In this document: positions 30,497-39,651 of the stretch, one piece after another
How positions within the stretch are numbered: position 1 is the first letter of the stretch
Layout: each line of letters opens with the position of its first letter
The notes under the pieces: generated by a model
Databases searched by the model: none
What the model saw: the letters and a program-made list of their open reading frames with translations, nothing else
Told to the model about the DNA's origin: nothing
Source: Leishmania mexicana MHOM/GT/2001/U1103
Lineage: Eukaryota > Euglenozoa > Kinetoplastea > Trypanosomatida > Trypanosomatidae
Reading direction: 5' to 3'
Assembly (NCBI RefSeq): GCF_000234665.1
Contig: NC_018317.1
Location: 157,285 to 221,284, forward strand
DNA length: 64,000 nucleotides
Made by a program: the position numbers and the translations under genes

Positions 30497-31641
30497 GATA
30501 AGCATACACACGCGTCTGGACACCGCGACGACGACTCCCCCTTTCCACAACCATGGAACGGCGAGCTTGTTCGCGGTGCAAAGCACTTGGACCGCTGGCG
30601 CGGCAGGGCAAAACCACCTCATTCTGCCCTCCCCCTCTATCTCGTTACCCCACACCCCGTGAGCCTTCAGAGGCACAGGCCGCGGCTCACTCGTGTGGCA
30701 TGACGAATGGTGACGATGCTGTTTCGTGGCGGACCCACGTACAGTCCCCCCCCCCCGACCACCCCCTTCCCCTCCAACGTATACTGTTCCATTTTCTCTT
30801 CCTCTTCGCTTCACCCCACTCCACCCCTCCTCCTCCCCCAACTGCCGATATCGCTGCCCCTTTTTTTTCGTATTGCCCAGCCACTCGCTGCAGTTTGCCA
30901 CTGTGCGACTGACCTCCTGTCGTTTCCTTTGCGCAACATCCCCATCCCCCCTCCACACACGTACACACACACACGTGCATATACATATATATATATATAT
31001 ACATATACATACATACGTGTGTGTACTTGGGTAGTCAGTCCGTCGCGGTACGACGGGTCAAGTGCGCGCCATTTTTCGAATCCGCACGAAAATGAAATGG
31101 AAAAAAGGAGAGGGGATGACGGGCCTCAACGCCAGCAGAAAAGCATCGGAGAGAAGAGCGAAGGCATCGCCCCGTGTTCACCCTTGCACGAACTCCCTGA
31201 TGGTGTGCGTCTATATGTGATGGGCTATATCCGTGTGCGTCGTCACTCCTCTCCTTTCTCACTCTCCTCGCTTGTGCGCATCTCCGTGTTCTGCTCTCCT
31301 CTCTCTCATCCGTCACACACGTTGTGCACCACACGCAGCAGCCGCACCCATTCGTTTAACGTCGCCTCATCACACTTCCTCGTGCACGTCTTTGCGTGAG
31401 TGTATGCGTGTTCGTGTGTGTATGTGTGTGTGCAACCATCCCCCTCCCCCTTTCTGACACTGTTCGAGGAGAATGTGTCTGCGTTTTGCGGAGCCGCACA
31501 TCCATTTCTCCCCCGCCTCCTGCCCGAGCTTCTGCCGGCCTCCTTGCGCCACCACACGGCCACCTTCCCCTCCTCGACACACGGACACACACGGACACAC
31601 ACACACACACGCTTCTGTTCTCGCTCATTTTTTTTCCTGTG

Positions 31642-31643
31642 AG
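31642..31643 (+). promoter_or_regulatory. Predicted trans-splice acceptor of the U-box gene
   Basis: First AG after a T/CT-rich tract (about 31616-31640). It leaves a 13-nt leader to the ATG at 31657. Confidence 0.5.
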
Positions 31644-31656
31644 GCTTCTCGTTGGC

Positions 31657-33771
31657 ATGCCGGTGCATCCCGCTGTTCAGTCGCTGTGTGAACAGCCCAT
31701 CGACACGATTGGACTGACAGCTGTCTCTGCAGTTGCCTCCGCCCTCGGAGATGTGTCGACCGCCACAGATCTTATCCAGCGACCTGAGCAGGAGAAGGCG
31801 CTGCAGGATCTCCTGAAGAAGTGCATGTCGATCTTGAACAATGACGGCAAAAACTTTGCGCTTCGACTGGCGTGCCTGGAGTGTCTGTACGTACTCTCTC
31901 AACCCCCCATCCCGGCATTTCGGACGGGGCTGCTGTGCAACGCACTGAGCAGCGTGAACAGCAGCGTGGAGGAGATGCTGGCACGGACGGGATCAAGCGG
32001 GGCTGAGAGCCCCTCCTCGGCTCGTGAAATGTTCACGGTGCTGGTCTTTCGCTTCACCAACTACGACACAAAGGTAGCTCGGCTGCTGCTGCAGCACATG
32101 TGCGATGGCGACGTCGGCACGATGATGCAGACGCTCCTCCATGTCATGGTGCAGCATTGTGAGACATGCGAGTGGCCACTGCTGCAGGCGGCGTTGCAGT
32201 CTCTCTACGAGCTGACGGTGCCGACTACCTACTACACCACCGGCGAGGACGGCGCCGCCGTGCCGAGTCGCGACTTTGGCGCGAGAGCGGCCGGTAGTTC
32301 GCTGCAGAGCTTCACGGTGGAGAGCTTCCAGGACAGGATTGCTGTGTTGTTCACGGAGATGCGCAACCACCGACTGCTGGAGAAGCTGCTGGGGTCGCTG
32401 CGCTTGTCGTGGCATGAGTCCACCCACAACCGCAGCCCGCCGTCGCTTGCACAAGGATACGCGGAGTCGGTCGCTCTTGGAGCCCTTGGCCGCCCTGACG
32501 TGGCGCACACCGTCACCAGCGCCAGCGCGGAGCAGCAGATGGAGTTGCTCAACTGGCTCTCCGCCTTTACGCTGCTATGCCGGGCACTGGACAACATGGC
32601 CGAGTTCTGCCGGGACGCGAAGCTCTCACGGGAGATGCGGGCCCGGCTGCTGAGCGACCCCAACTGCCATGACTGGCTTGCGTCCGCGGCCGTGCCGGCT
32701 GTCGTTGCAGCTATACAGGTGTGGATGTCCTACAACGGCGCCAGCGCCACGCCCGCAACGATCCGCGACGGCAGCGCAGGCCCCTTCGCGACGGCCAAGG
32801 TCAAACTCAGCTTGCTGACGGCAGCCGTCACGCTCCTGCGCCTGCTGCGATTTGCCCTATACAAGCCAGCTGTGGGCCTCACCGCAGCGCTGCTCTCCTC
32901 GATGGCGTGCCTCGCAGCGCAAGTGCAGCGCGGGGAGCCACATCTGCGTCTGCAGTACGGCGGCTTGCAGGTAATGCTCTTGACGGTCGAGTGCCTCGTG
33001 AACATGAACGCGGTGGCGGTGACCAGCCCCGTGAACCTCTCAGAGTCGTACCGTGGGCTGCTGCGCACCATTGCAGCGGACAAGACTCGCTGTACCTTAT
33101 CGAACTGCTCCAGGGACGCAAGCAGCGGCCACGGGGCGGCCGCGGAGCCGCAGCCGGATGCACTGATGTCAGTCGCTGGATGGTTCATCCTGTGCGTGCG
33201 CGAGGAGGAGTCCCCGTTCTGTGTGATGGACAGCGGCAATGCATCCGTGGCGCTGCTGCACGAGTGCTTCGCGTCAGAGGAGGCCATGCTGCAGGACGCG
33301 GCAGACCGCGTTGCTGACCTTGTTGCGCTCGAGTCGCAGCTGGCGATGATGCAGAACCTCTTGCTTTTCATGACACTGACAGAGCTGCTGAGTGGACTAC
33401 CCGATGGCGGGCTGGAGCGGTTGACGCAAGCTGGTCCGCGCAGGCGCAACGACGCGACAGACGCGCAACAGATGCCACCGAACAGCAGCGGCAGCTCGTC
33501 AAAGAGGTGCAAGCCTTCCAAGAAGAAAGGATCACACCACCCCGCGGCGTACGTGTGCGACTTGACGGGAAAGCTGATGCGCGAACCGGTGGTGCTCAAG
33601 GGAGGGCACCGATTCGAGTTCGACGCACTGCAGAACGTCATCCTTCAGGTCGGGCACGTCGACCCCATCTCTGGAGAGTCTATCGACGAAGACGTCGAGG
33701 TGAACATCCCACTGCAGCAGGAGATTGCGGCCTATCGTGTCAAGCGCGCATCCGAAAAGGGAGGCGGTTGA
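31657..33771 (+). CDS. Helical-repeat protein with a C-terminal U-box-like domain
   Basis: A 704-residue protein. Residues 1 to about 600 are almost all helical and look like ARM/HEAT-type repeats (for example ALQDLLKKCMSILNNDGKNF and LRLACLECLYVLSQPP, later VTLLRLLRFALYKPAVGLTA). A short basic Ser/Lys linker follows (about 608-630). The last 75 residues resemble a U-box: CDLTGKLMREPVVLKGGHRF, EFDALQNVIL, then DPISGESIDEDVEVNIPLQQ. This matches the (D/C)P-LTGE-MxxPVxxxxGHxFE framework and the later P-x-(S/T)-x-x-x-L region. U-box proteins are E2-dependent ubiquitin ligases; here ligase activity is inferred. The ATG at 31657 is the first after the predicted acceptor at 31642-31643. Confidence 0.82.
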   Translation: MPVHPAVQSLCEQPIDTIGLTAVSAVASALGDVSTATDLIQRPEQEKALQDLLKKCMSILNNDGKNFALRLACLECLYVLSQPPIPAFRTGLLCNALSSVNSSVEEMLARTGSSGAESPSSAREMFTVLVFRFTNYDTKVARLLLQHMCDGDVGTMMQTLLHVMVQHCETCEWPLLQAALQSLYELTVPTTYYTTGEDGAAVPSRDFGARAAGSSLQSFTVESFQDRIAVLFTEMRNHRLLEKLLGSLRLSWHESTHNRSPPSLAQGYAESVALGALGRPDVAHTVTSASAEQQMELLNWLSAFTLLCRALDNMAEFCRDAKLSREMRARLLSDPNCHDWLASAAVPAVVAAIQVWMSYNGASATPATIRDGSAGPFATAKVKLSLLTAAVTLLRLLRFALYKPAVGLTAALLSSMACLAAQVQRGEPHLRLQYGGLQVMLLTVECLVNMNAVAVTSPVNLSESYRGLLRTIAADKTRCTLSNCSRDASSGHGAAAEPQPDALMSVAGWFILCVREEESPFCVMDSGNASVALLHECFASEEAMLQDAADRVADLVALESQLAMMQNLLLFMTLTELLSGLPDGGLERLTQAGPRRRNDATDAQQMPPNSSGSSSKRCKPSKKKGSHHPAAYVCDLTGKLMREPVVLKGGHRFEFDALQNVILQVGHVDPISGESIDEDVEVNIPLQQEIAAYRVKRASEKGGG

Positions 33772-35710
33772 CATCCCATCCCACCCCCACCCTCTCGCGC
33801 GTTCCTGCTCTCTCTCTGGTGTGACGGAGTGGGGGAGGGGGAGCTGTGGGGCATCGATGTAGACTAGCTGTGGGGGGTGGCACATGGAACGCGATGGGGG
33901 AAGTTCCCCCCCCCCTCTTCTATTTTATCTGTTGAGTTCGGCATCCATGTACGCCTTCTCCTCCCTCCCTATCTCTCTGCGTTTTCTGGTGTTGCGTGTG
34001 AGTTGCCGCCGCTGCCCATCTCCCGTCGAGACGATGATGCCGGGTGGTGGGATGGGGTGGAGAGGAGGACACACCTCTCCGTGCGTCGTATCACAGAGCC
34101 CAGTGCCCCCCCTTCCCCTCCCCTCCCCTCTCCCCGTCGGCAGACAGAAACGCCGTTCGGAAGCAAGGCCCCACGATACAAGGAAGGGGTGAGGGGGAGG
34201 GGGAGGGGGCACTGGGCTGTGCGCACGCCCTGCAGTGCACAGCTGGGACACGGTGTACCACAGTCGGGCAATGCGTCCAGTGAAGTAAGAGGGGCACGAG
34301 TGGCGGACGAACAAGGCGCGACGAGATTCGTATCGATCAACCCACAAGGTGCATGTGTGCGGAATATGCGGCATCTTCGACACCCGACCGGGTGAACCAA
34401 TGCGGTACAGGTGCCGGAAACACGGCGAGGGCACCCCCGAATTTGCACCATCGAGTCCTCCGGACTCCACCATAGAGGGTCACGGCACCATATTGTAGAA
34501 TGCCGTGGCTTGAAGTGACTGAGGGCAAAGCATGGCACACAGGCAGAATCTGCAGAGGGTTCCCAGAGAGCCCTGACCTGTGGCTGGCCAACTTCTTCCC
34601 TGAGCTCACGCGGCATGCACCTAGACTACCCCGCTGTTACACTCACGGCAGGCGCCTACCGCCACCGCCACCTCGAGCGCACTGCCCTGAAGGTGACTCG
34701 CCTTGATCAAGACATGCGGTTCAGCCAGGCCCGTGCGGCACTCGGCGGCGCATGACCCGATTCGGCGGCAGGACGGCTCGTCCCATGACGACCAGGCGTG
34801 AGCGGCAGTGCCGCCGAGGCGGGTGATCTGTGGCGGTGTGGTTGTGCATGCGTGTGCGTTTTTTTGCTGGCGTGTTCGCGGGTGGAATACGGGCGCGTTG
34901 GACCGCTAAAGCATGTGCGACTTGCCGCCTCTCTCGATATGTTTCTATGCCGTGTATCATCATGCGCGGTGGATGCGTTCGTGGGGACGCTCTTGCTGAG
35001 GGGAGGGGGGCAGACATGCCCCCAAAGATAAGCACGAAGAGTCCTGACCTGGACGAGCGATTCGAAACTCGCGCACGTTGGGCGTCGAAGGGGAGATGCA
35101 CCGCGAGCGTTCGTGGATGCATCCCGTGAGCGCTGAGCTCTTTGTGTTTTCTCCCCATTCCTCTGCGTACGTGAGTGTGCCACGCGCTGGTCTCCTTAGC
35201 CAGCGGCCATCTCAAGCCTTGCCACGCCCCCCCTCCCCTCCCCCCAAGGCACACAGGAGTGTGCGAGACTCTCTTCCTCCTGCTCTTTGACCTTAATTCA
35301 TTTGCTGCTCAACACCGCCTCTCCTCCTCCACGTGTTCGTCGCCGTCTTGCCCTCTCCATGGCCCCTCTCTCCACACACGCACATGTGCACATCATCCAT
35401 CCGCGCTCGCACGTCCACGTCCACGTCCACGTTTTCCCTTACCCCCCTCTCTCTCCTCGTACTGGATCTCTGGTACTTTTCTTCTTCGCCGGTCTGCACG
35501 CTCACGTAGTCGTTTCATTGCGACTCCTGTTCTTTTGTGTGTTCGTGTGTGTGTGTGTGTGTACTCTTCGCCCTCGCATCTCTCTCTCACCCCCACTTAT
35601 CGCTGCACTGCACCACCCCGCGTGTGCTGCTGCTGGTGCTGCTCTGTCTGTCTCTGTGTGTGTGCTTGCATCAGTGCGCCCTCCCTTTCTCCATCTCCCC
35701 GGCGTGCACG
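33772..35710 (+). other. Spacer with a SIDER-like segment
   Basis: No gene seen. The middle (about 34045-34800) is unusual for this window because it is not microsatellite-like, and includes a segment matching, in inverted orientation, sequence at 52976-53025. The right part has TG tracts (35540-35560) and CT-rich sequence. AG 35673-35674 is a likely acceptor for the lectin gene, leaving a 36-nt leader. Confidence 0.55.
34045..34800 (-). mobile_element. SIDER-like degenerate retroposon (probable)
   Basis: The plus-strand segment at about 34069-34112, read on the minus strand, contains gatacgacgcacgga flanked by actgggc and aggtgt. The same arrangement occurs on the plus strand at about 52980-53025 with few mismatches over about 44 bp. 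The surrounding complex, gene-free sequence of about 0.7 kb in a 3' UTR fits the SIDER elements known in Leishmania 3' UTRs. The element limits are not defined; only the core similarity is seen directly. Confidence 0.45.
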
Positions 35711-37162
35711 ATGCCGCGCGCTTACCTCGCAGGCGAGCGCAGGGGCCGCCGTCGCTCCTGGTGGGCGGTAGCCGTGTGCGTTGTAGTGGCGCTCGCCATC
35801 GGTGGTGGTGGACTTCTTATGGCCGCCGCAAGGGCCGTGCCTCGGCTGACGCCGGTGCAGGAGCACCGCGGCGTCACCGCTGCCATCGGCCACCACTCTT
35901 TTGCCCCGCCGCTGCTGCGGCAGTACTATGGTGACGGCGAAGTACCGCATTGGGTCATCTCCGGCTCGTCCGTCATCACGGACGAATACGTGCGGCTCAC
36001 GGCTGACCAGAAGAGCCAGACAGGCCACCTGTGGAACACGGAACCGCTGGATATGGACGCCTTCGAGGTGGTCGTGGGCTTCCGGGTCTATCGGCCAATG
36101 GGCGGCCTCGGCGCGGACGGCTTCGGGGTGTGGGTGGCGCAGCCGCCTCGCTTTGACGGCCCCCTCTTTGGCCGCCCCACCACCTTCAACGGTTTCGGGG
36201 TCTTGTTCGACTCGTACGACAACGACAACCGCCGCGACAACCCGATGGTGAGCCTCGTGTACAACGACGGCTCCAACACAAAGCACTTCGACCCTGAGAA
36301 GGACTTCATGGGCGACACCGTGGCCAGCTGCGTTTTCGACTTCCGCGAGATTGCCGAACCGAACATGGCCACCATGCGCATGGTGTACTTCAAGGGTGAA
36401 CTTCAGCTGTACCTGTCCAGAAACAGCGAGGCCACAGAGACGGAGTGTCTCAGAGTCACCAAACTGCCGATGCCGGAGGGCAAGGTGTACCTCTCCTTAT
36501 CTGCCCAGACCGGCGGTGTGTCGGAGATCCACGACATCATGTTCGTTCATCTGTCTCCCCTGATGGACGCGAAGTACGACCACGACGTGCGGCAGACTAC
36601 GGTGCCGACCAACGGGCTCCACGACGCGCAGCTTTACAACAACGAGGCGATGAACAACCGCCAAATGTCAGATGTGCCTACAGCCACCCATCCACCCACG
36701 ATGGCGCCACAGGAGGCGCAGCAGGCACAGCAGCAGCAGCAGAACCAGGAGGCACAGCAGCAGCAGCAGCAGCCGGCACAGCAGCAGCAACAGTGGGCAC
36801 AGCAGCAGCAGCAGCAGCAGCCGGCACAGCAGCAGCAACAGTGGGCACAGCAGCAGCAGCAGCAGCAGCCGGCACAGCAGCAGCAGCAGCAGCAGCCGGC
36901 ACAGCAGCAGCAGCAGAACCAGCCGTCCGCGCAGGCCACTGCTGACATCGGTGAAACAGAGCGGCAGCGAATTGAGGAGCTGGAGAGGAGGTTGGAAGAG
37001 CTCCGAGGCCGCAACGGTTACCGCGCCACGCGTCGCATCGAGAATGACGATATGGAAGAGGTGGAGGAGTACGTCGAGGAAGGCAAAGACGGACAACATC
37101 GCATGCGACGCGTGCGACGTGCACGCACGCCCCATCACAACCCCGTGGCGCACGATGAGTAG
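35711..37162 (+). CDS. L-type (legume-like) lectin, ERGIC-53-like, with Gln-rich tail
   Basis: A 483-residue protein. Residues 17-43 form one hydrophobic segment after a basic start (ERRGRRRSW), so a signal peptide or signal anchor. Residues about 60-285 are an L-type lectin domain close to ERGIC-53/LMAN1: HSFAPPLL, WVISGSSVI, YVRLTADQKSQTGHLWN, GLGADGFGVWVA, GPLFGRPTTFNGFGVLFDSY with DNDNRRDNP, and YNDGSNTKHF. The Asp, Asn and His positions used for calcium and mannose binding, and the Cys pair (ASCVFDFR and TECLRV), appear present. After about 320 comes a Gln-rich region (about 335-407) built partly from 48-bp repeats, then a charged coiled-coil-like tail. No C-terminal membrane helix or retrieval motif is seen, unlike animal and yeast relatives. 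Likely role: sorting of glycoproteins in the early secretory pathway. The start ATG at 35711 follows AG 35673-35674. Confidence 0.9.
   Translation: MPRAYLAGERRGRRRSWWAVAVCVVVALAIGGGGLLMAAARAVPRLTPVQEHRGVTAAIGHHSFAPPLLRQYYGDGEVPHWVISGSSVITDEYVRLTADQKSQTGHLWNTEPLDMDAFEVVVGFRVYRPMGGLGADGFGVWVAQPPRFDGPLFGRPTTFNGFGVLFDSYDNDNRRDNPMVSLVYNDGSNTKHFDPEKDFMGDTVASCVFDFREIAEPNMATMRMVYFKGELQLYLSRNSEATETECLRVTKLPMPEGKVYLSLSAQTGGVSEIHDIMFVHLSPLMDAKYDHDVRQTTVPTNGLHDAQLYNNEAMNNRQMSDVPTATHPPTMAPQEAQQAQQQQQNQEAQQQQQQPAQQQQQWAQQQQQQQPAQQQQQWAQQQQQQQPAQQQQQQQPAQQQQQNQPSAQATADIGETERQRIEELERRLEELRGRNGYRATRRIENDDMEEVEEYVEEGKDGQHRMRRVRRARTPHHNPVAHDE
36773..36868 (+). repeat. Two tandem 48-bp coding repeats (Gln-rich)
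   Basis: Units starting at 36773 and 36821 are essentially identical, each coding PAQQQQQWAQQQQQQQ. A partial 27-bp unit follows at 36869 and shorter CAG-rich sequence lies on both sides (about 36712-36925). It lies within the lectin gene and probably varies in copy number. Confidence 0.85.
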
Positions 37163-37953
37163 AAGGGGGAGGGGGGCAGAGGTGAGGGGGGGGGAGCTAA
37201 GAGCGGCGTCTTTGCCCCGGGTAATTTGTGTGCGTGTGTGCTTTCGTGCATCTGGGATGAGGGCGGCAGGGTTTCAAGGTTGCAGTGACAGGGCCTGTGC
37301 TGCTCTGTTTTCTCGCGTCCCGACCTACCGTGACTCTCTGCCACCTTCCCCATCGCCCCCTCGTCCGTCCTGCCTCTTGTGAGAGGGGCTTGCCGGTGTT
37401 CTCCTCGGGTGTGTGTCGGCACGACGGCTGCTGTTGCCGCTGCGGTCGTCGTCTTGATACGTTATTGTGTGAAGGCGCATGTGTGCCGGTGCGTGTGTGT
37501 GTATGTGAAGCAGTGTATCATGGGTCTGTCTGTCCACCCCCTCCCCATCCTCCCTCCCCAAAAATCAAAGGAAAGCTTTTTCTTATGTTTCCGCTCAAGT
37601 AGTGGACGCCTCTGTGTGCGTGTGTGTGTGTCTGCGCGATGGCCTCTCGCTCGCTCATGTGAGCCCATACGGGAACTCTGTGTCCGCACGGTTCCACCGT
37701 GCGCCTCGCCTCTCGCCTCTCTGTTCGTTGGGTGCCTGTCATGGCCCTCCTCCTCTCTCGATACACACCAACGCACATCCGCAGCATGTCTGCGTGCATG
37801 GTGCGTGTCGCGCTCCGTCCTCCCCTTTACGCTCTCTCCCTCCCTCCCTCCCTCCGCTTTAACAACGACGGCGCGCACACTCCTGCGTGCGCTTTCCGTG
37901 CTTCCTCCACGCCGGTAGCGCCGTGTCAACGCGAAGGCTTACTTACAGAAAGG
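37163..37953 (+). other. Spacer, about 0.8 kb
   Basis: No gene seen. A purine-rich stretch follows the lectin stop (37163-37200), then TG-rich and CT-rich sequence, with CTCC repeats at about 37826-37857. AG 37947-37948, 6 nt before the next ATG, is one candidate acceptor. Confidence 0.5.
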
Positions 37954-39651
37954 ATGGGCCGCGGGTACAGTGCCAGCCGTAGCAAGAGCGGCCGTCCGAC
38001 GCTGCGGATGAAGCGCTCCCGTTCCATGTCGCTGCACGCGCTGAAGAAGAACATGGACGCACACGAGGCGGCCAAGGTGGCCAAGGCGGCCAAGGCGGCC
38101 AACAGCGGCAGCGCCGAGGCGTCGTCGTCGTTCTCTGCCGCGGTGACCGAGGTGCCGCGCAAGGCGCTCAAGGTGTTGCGCCAGCGTCGCGCGCCGTCTT
38201 CGTTGGTTTCATCGTCCTCAGCAGCAGCGGCAACGAAGGTCAAGTCCGCCGACGACCGCGGTCGCACCGCAGCAGCTAGCGCCAGCCCTCGCTCGCAGTC
38301 CGCCGCCTTTCGCCGCAACCTGGAAAACCTCGAAAAGCAGTTCGACGACGCCATGGAGGCCAGCGAGGACGAGGACGAGACCGTCATGAACACCACGACC
38401 ATGACCAAGTACAAGGAGTGCGGCCGCGTTGTCGACGCTGTGCTGGATCAGCTCTCGGCGGCGTGCGTACCCGGCGCGAACACAAAAACGCTGTGCGACA
38501 CAGGCGACGAGGCGATCGCGAGCCGACTGAGAGGGCTCTTCGTGAAGACCAAGGGCGCGGATGGAAAGCGGTTGGCGCGCGGCATCTCGTACCCGACGAA
38601 CGTGTCCGTGAACGAAATGCTGTGCAACGACAGCCCATACCGCGTGGAGGACGGCGCCATCTTGAAGGACGGCGACGTCGTGAAGCTGCACGTTGGCTGC
38701 CACCTCGACGGCTACCCAGTGAGCGCCGCGCGCACGGTCGTCGTCACCACGAAAGCGGCTTCCGCGGCTACGGAGGGCGACGAGGAGGAGGCGCAGAGAA
38801 AGAGAAGCAGCACAGGGGCGACGTTGTCGTCGCGCTCAGCCGTTGGCAACACCATCGAGGCGGCACGCGTGGCACTGCTGGCGATGATGCACGCGCTGCG
38901 CCCTGGCACACTCAACGCCGACATCACGGACCTCATCGCCGCTGTCGGGCATCATTACGGTGTGCAGGCTGTGGAGGGCGTGCTGTCGAACCGGGGCAAG
39001 CGCTGGGTGCCGGATGGGATTGACTGTATCATTGCCCGCCGCGTGACGAGCGAGGACCCGCATCAGGACGTGGCCGACTGCGAGGTGGGCGAGCATCAGG
39101 TTTGGTGCCTCGACGTTGCCTTCACTAACAACCACAACTACCGCATCACGCTCTCTGAGAAGCCCGTGACACTGTTCCGCCGCACCCCTGCCGACTTCAA
39201 CGTGGACGCGCGGGTGGCGCAGGCGAGTGAGACACTGCAGGAGATCACCGACACTCATTTTTGTTTTCCGTTCCACTTCAAGAGCCTCGCAAACCCGCTA
39301 AGGGGGAAGATGGGCATCCACGTGTTGACGAGGAAGGGTGTCGTGGACAAGCTGCCCCCGCTGCGCACGAAGCACGGCTACGTGACGGCGCGGTTTAGTG
39401 CAACTGTGGCGGTGACGGCGAAGCGGGTGACGGTGCTGTGCGGCGCGCCGCCCACCACCCCTGTGGCGACGCCGCCGGCAATGCGGCCCACCGTGTCGGA
39501 GGACACATTGGCGGCCGAGGTGCTTGCGGTGCTGAGACGCCCGTACGAGTTCGCCGATGTGCGCGCGGCAGTGACGGCGAAAGGCGCGAAGGGCCAGAAC
39601 AGCCCCGCCACGAAACGCATGCGCGTAGAGGCGCTGGAGAACGAAGAGTAG
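37954..39651 (+). CDS. EBP1/PA2G4 homologue (M24 aminopeptidase-like pseudoenzyme)
   Basis: A 565-residue protein; human PA2G4 has 394. Residues 1 to about 145 are a basic, Ser/Ala/Lys-rich extension with a KAA repeat. From about 150 the pita-bread fold of PA2G4/methionine aminopeptidase begins: KYKECGRVVDAVLDQLSAAC, GISYPTNVSVNEMLCNDSPY, LKDGDVVKLHVGCHLDGYPV, then TLFRRTPADFNV and HVLTRKGVVDKLPPL. At the two Asp metal ligands of methionine aminopeptidase this protein has His (in KLHVG) and Ala (in SAART), so it is unlikely to be a peptidase, as for known EBP1. EBP1 proteins bind ribosomes and RNA and affect growth. The start at 37954 (MGRGYSASRSKSG) is inferred from the acceptor AG at 37947-37948; an in-frame ATG at 37741 exists upstream. 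Confidence 0.87.
   Translation: MGRGYSASRSKSGRPTLRMKRSRSMSLHALKKNMDAHEAAKVAKAAKAANSGSAEASSSFSAAVTEVPRKALKVLRQRRAPSSLVSSSSAAAATKVKSADDRGRTAAASASPRSQSAAFRRNLENLEKQFDDAMEASEDEDETVMNTTTMTKYKECGRVVDAVLDQLSAACVPGANTKTLCDTGDEAIASRLRGLFVKTKGADGKRLARGISYPTNVSVNEMLCNDSPYRVEDGAILKDGDVVKLHVGCHLDGYPVSAARTVVVTTKAASAATEGDEEEAQRKRSSTGATLSSRSAVGNTIEAARVALLAMMHALRPGTLNADITDLIAAVGHHYGVQAVEGVLSNRGKRWVPDGIDCIIARRVTSEDPHQDVADCEVGEHQVWCLDVAFTNNHNYRITLSEKPVTLFRRTPADFNVDARVAQASETLQEITDTHFCFPFHFKSLANPLRGKMGIHVLTRKGVVDKLPPLRTKHGYVTARFSATVAVTAKRVTVLCGAPPTTPVATPPAMRPTVSEDTLAAEVLAVLRRPYEFADVRAAVTAKGAKGQNSPATKRMRVEALENEE

Larger units (their letters stand above)
29711..31656 (+). other. Spacer, about 1.9 kb
   Basis: No gene supported. 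It contains a TG tract (29758-29784), CT-rich and poly-C stretches, two AT-rich palindromic tracts (30461-30496 and about 30983-31012), and CA/TG tracts. A CT/T-rich tract (about 31616-31640) ends at AG 31642-31643 just before the next start. Confidence 0.55.

Noticed and set aside
29758..31015. CRISPR-like or satellite array in repeat-rich spacer
   Set aside because: The repeats are dinucleotide tracts with no direct repeats and unique spacers; the cell is a eukaryote.
36634..37153. Antisense frames across the lectin Gln repeat (Cys or Leu runs)
   Set aside because: They are mirror images of the CAG repeats in the lectin gene.
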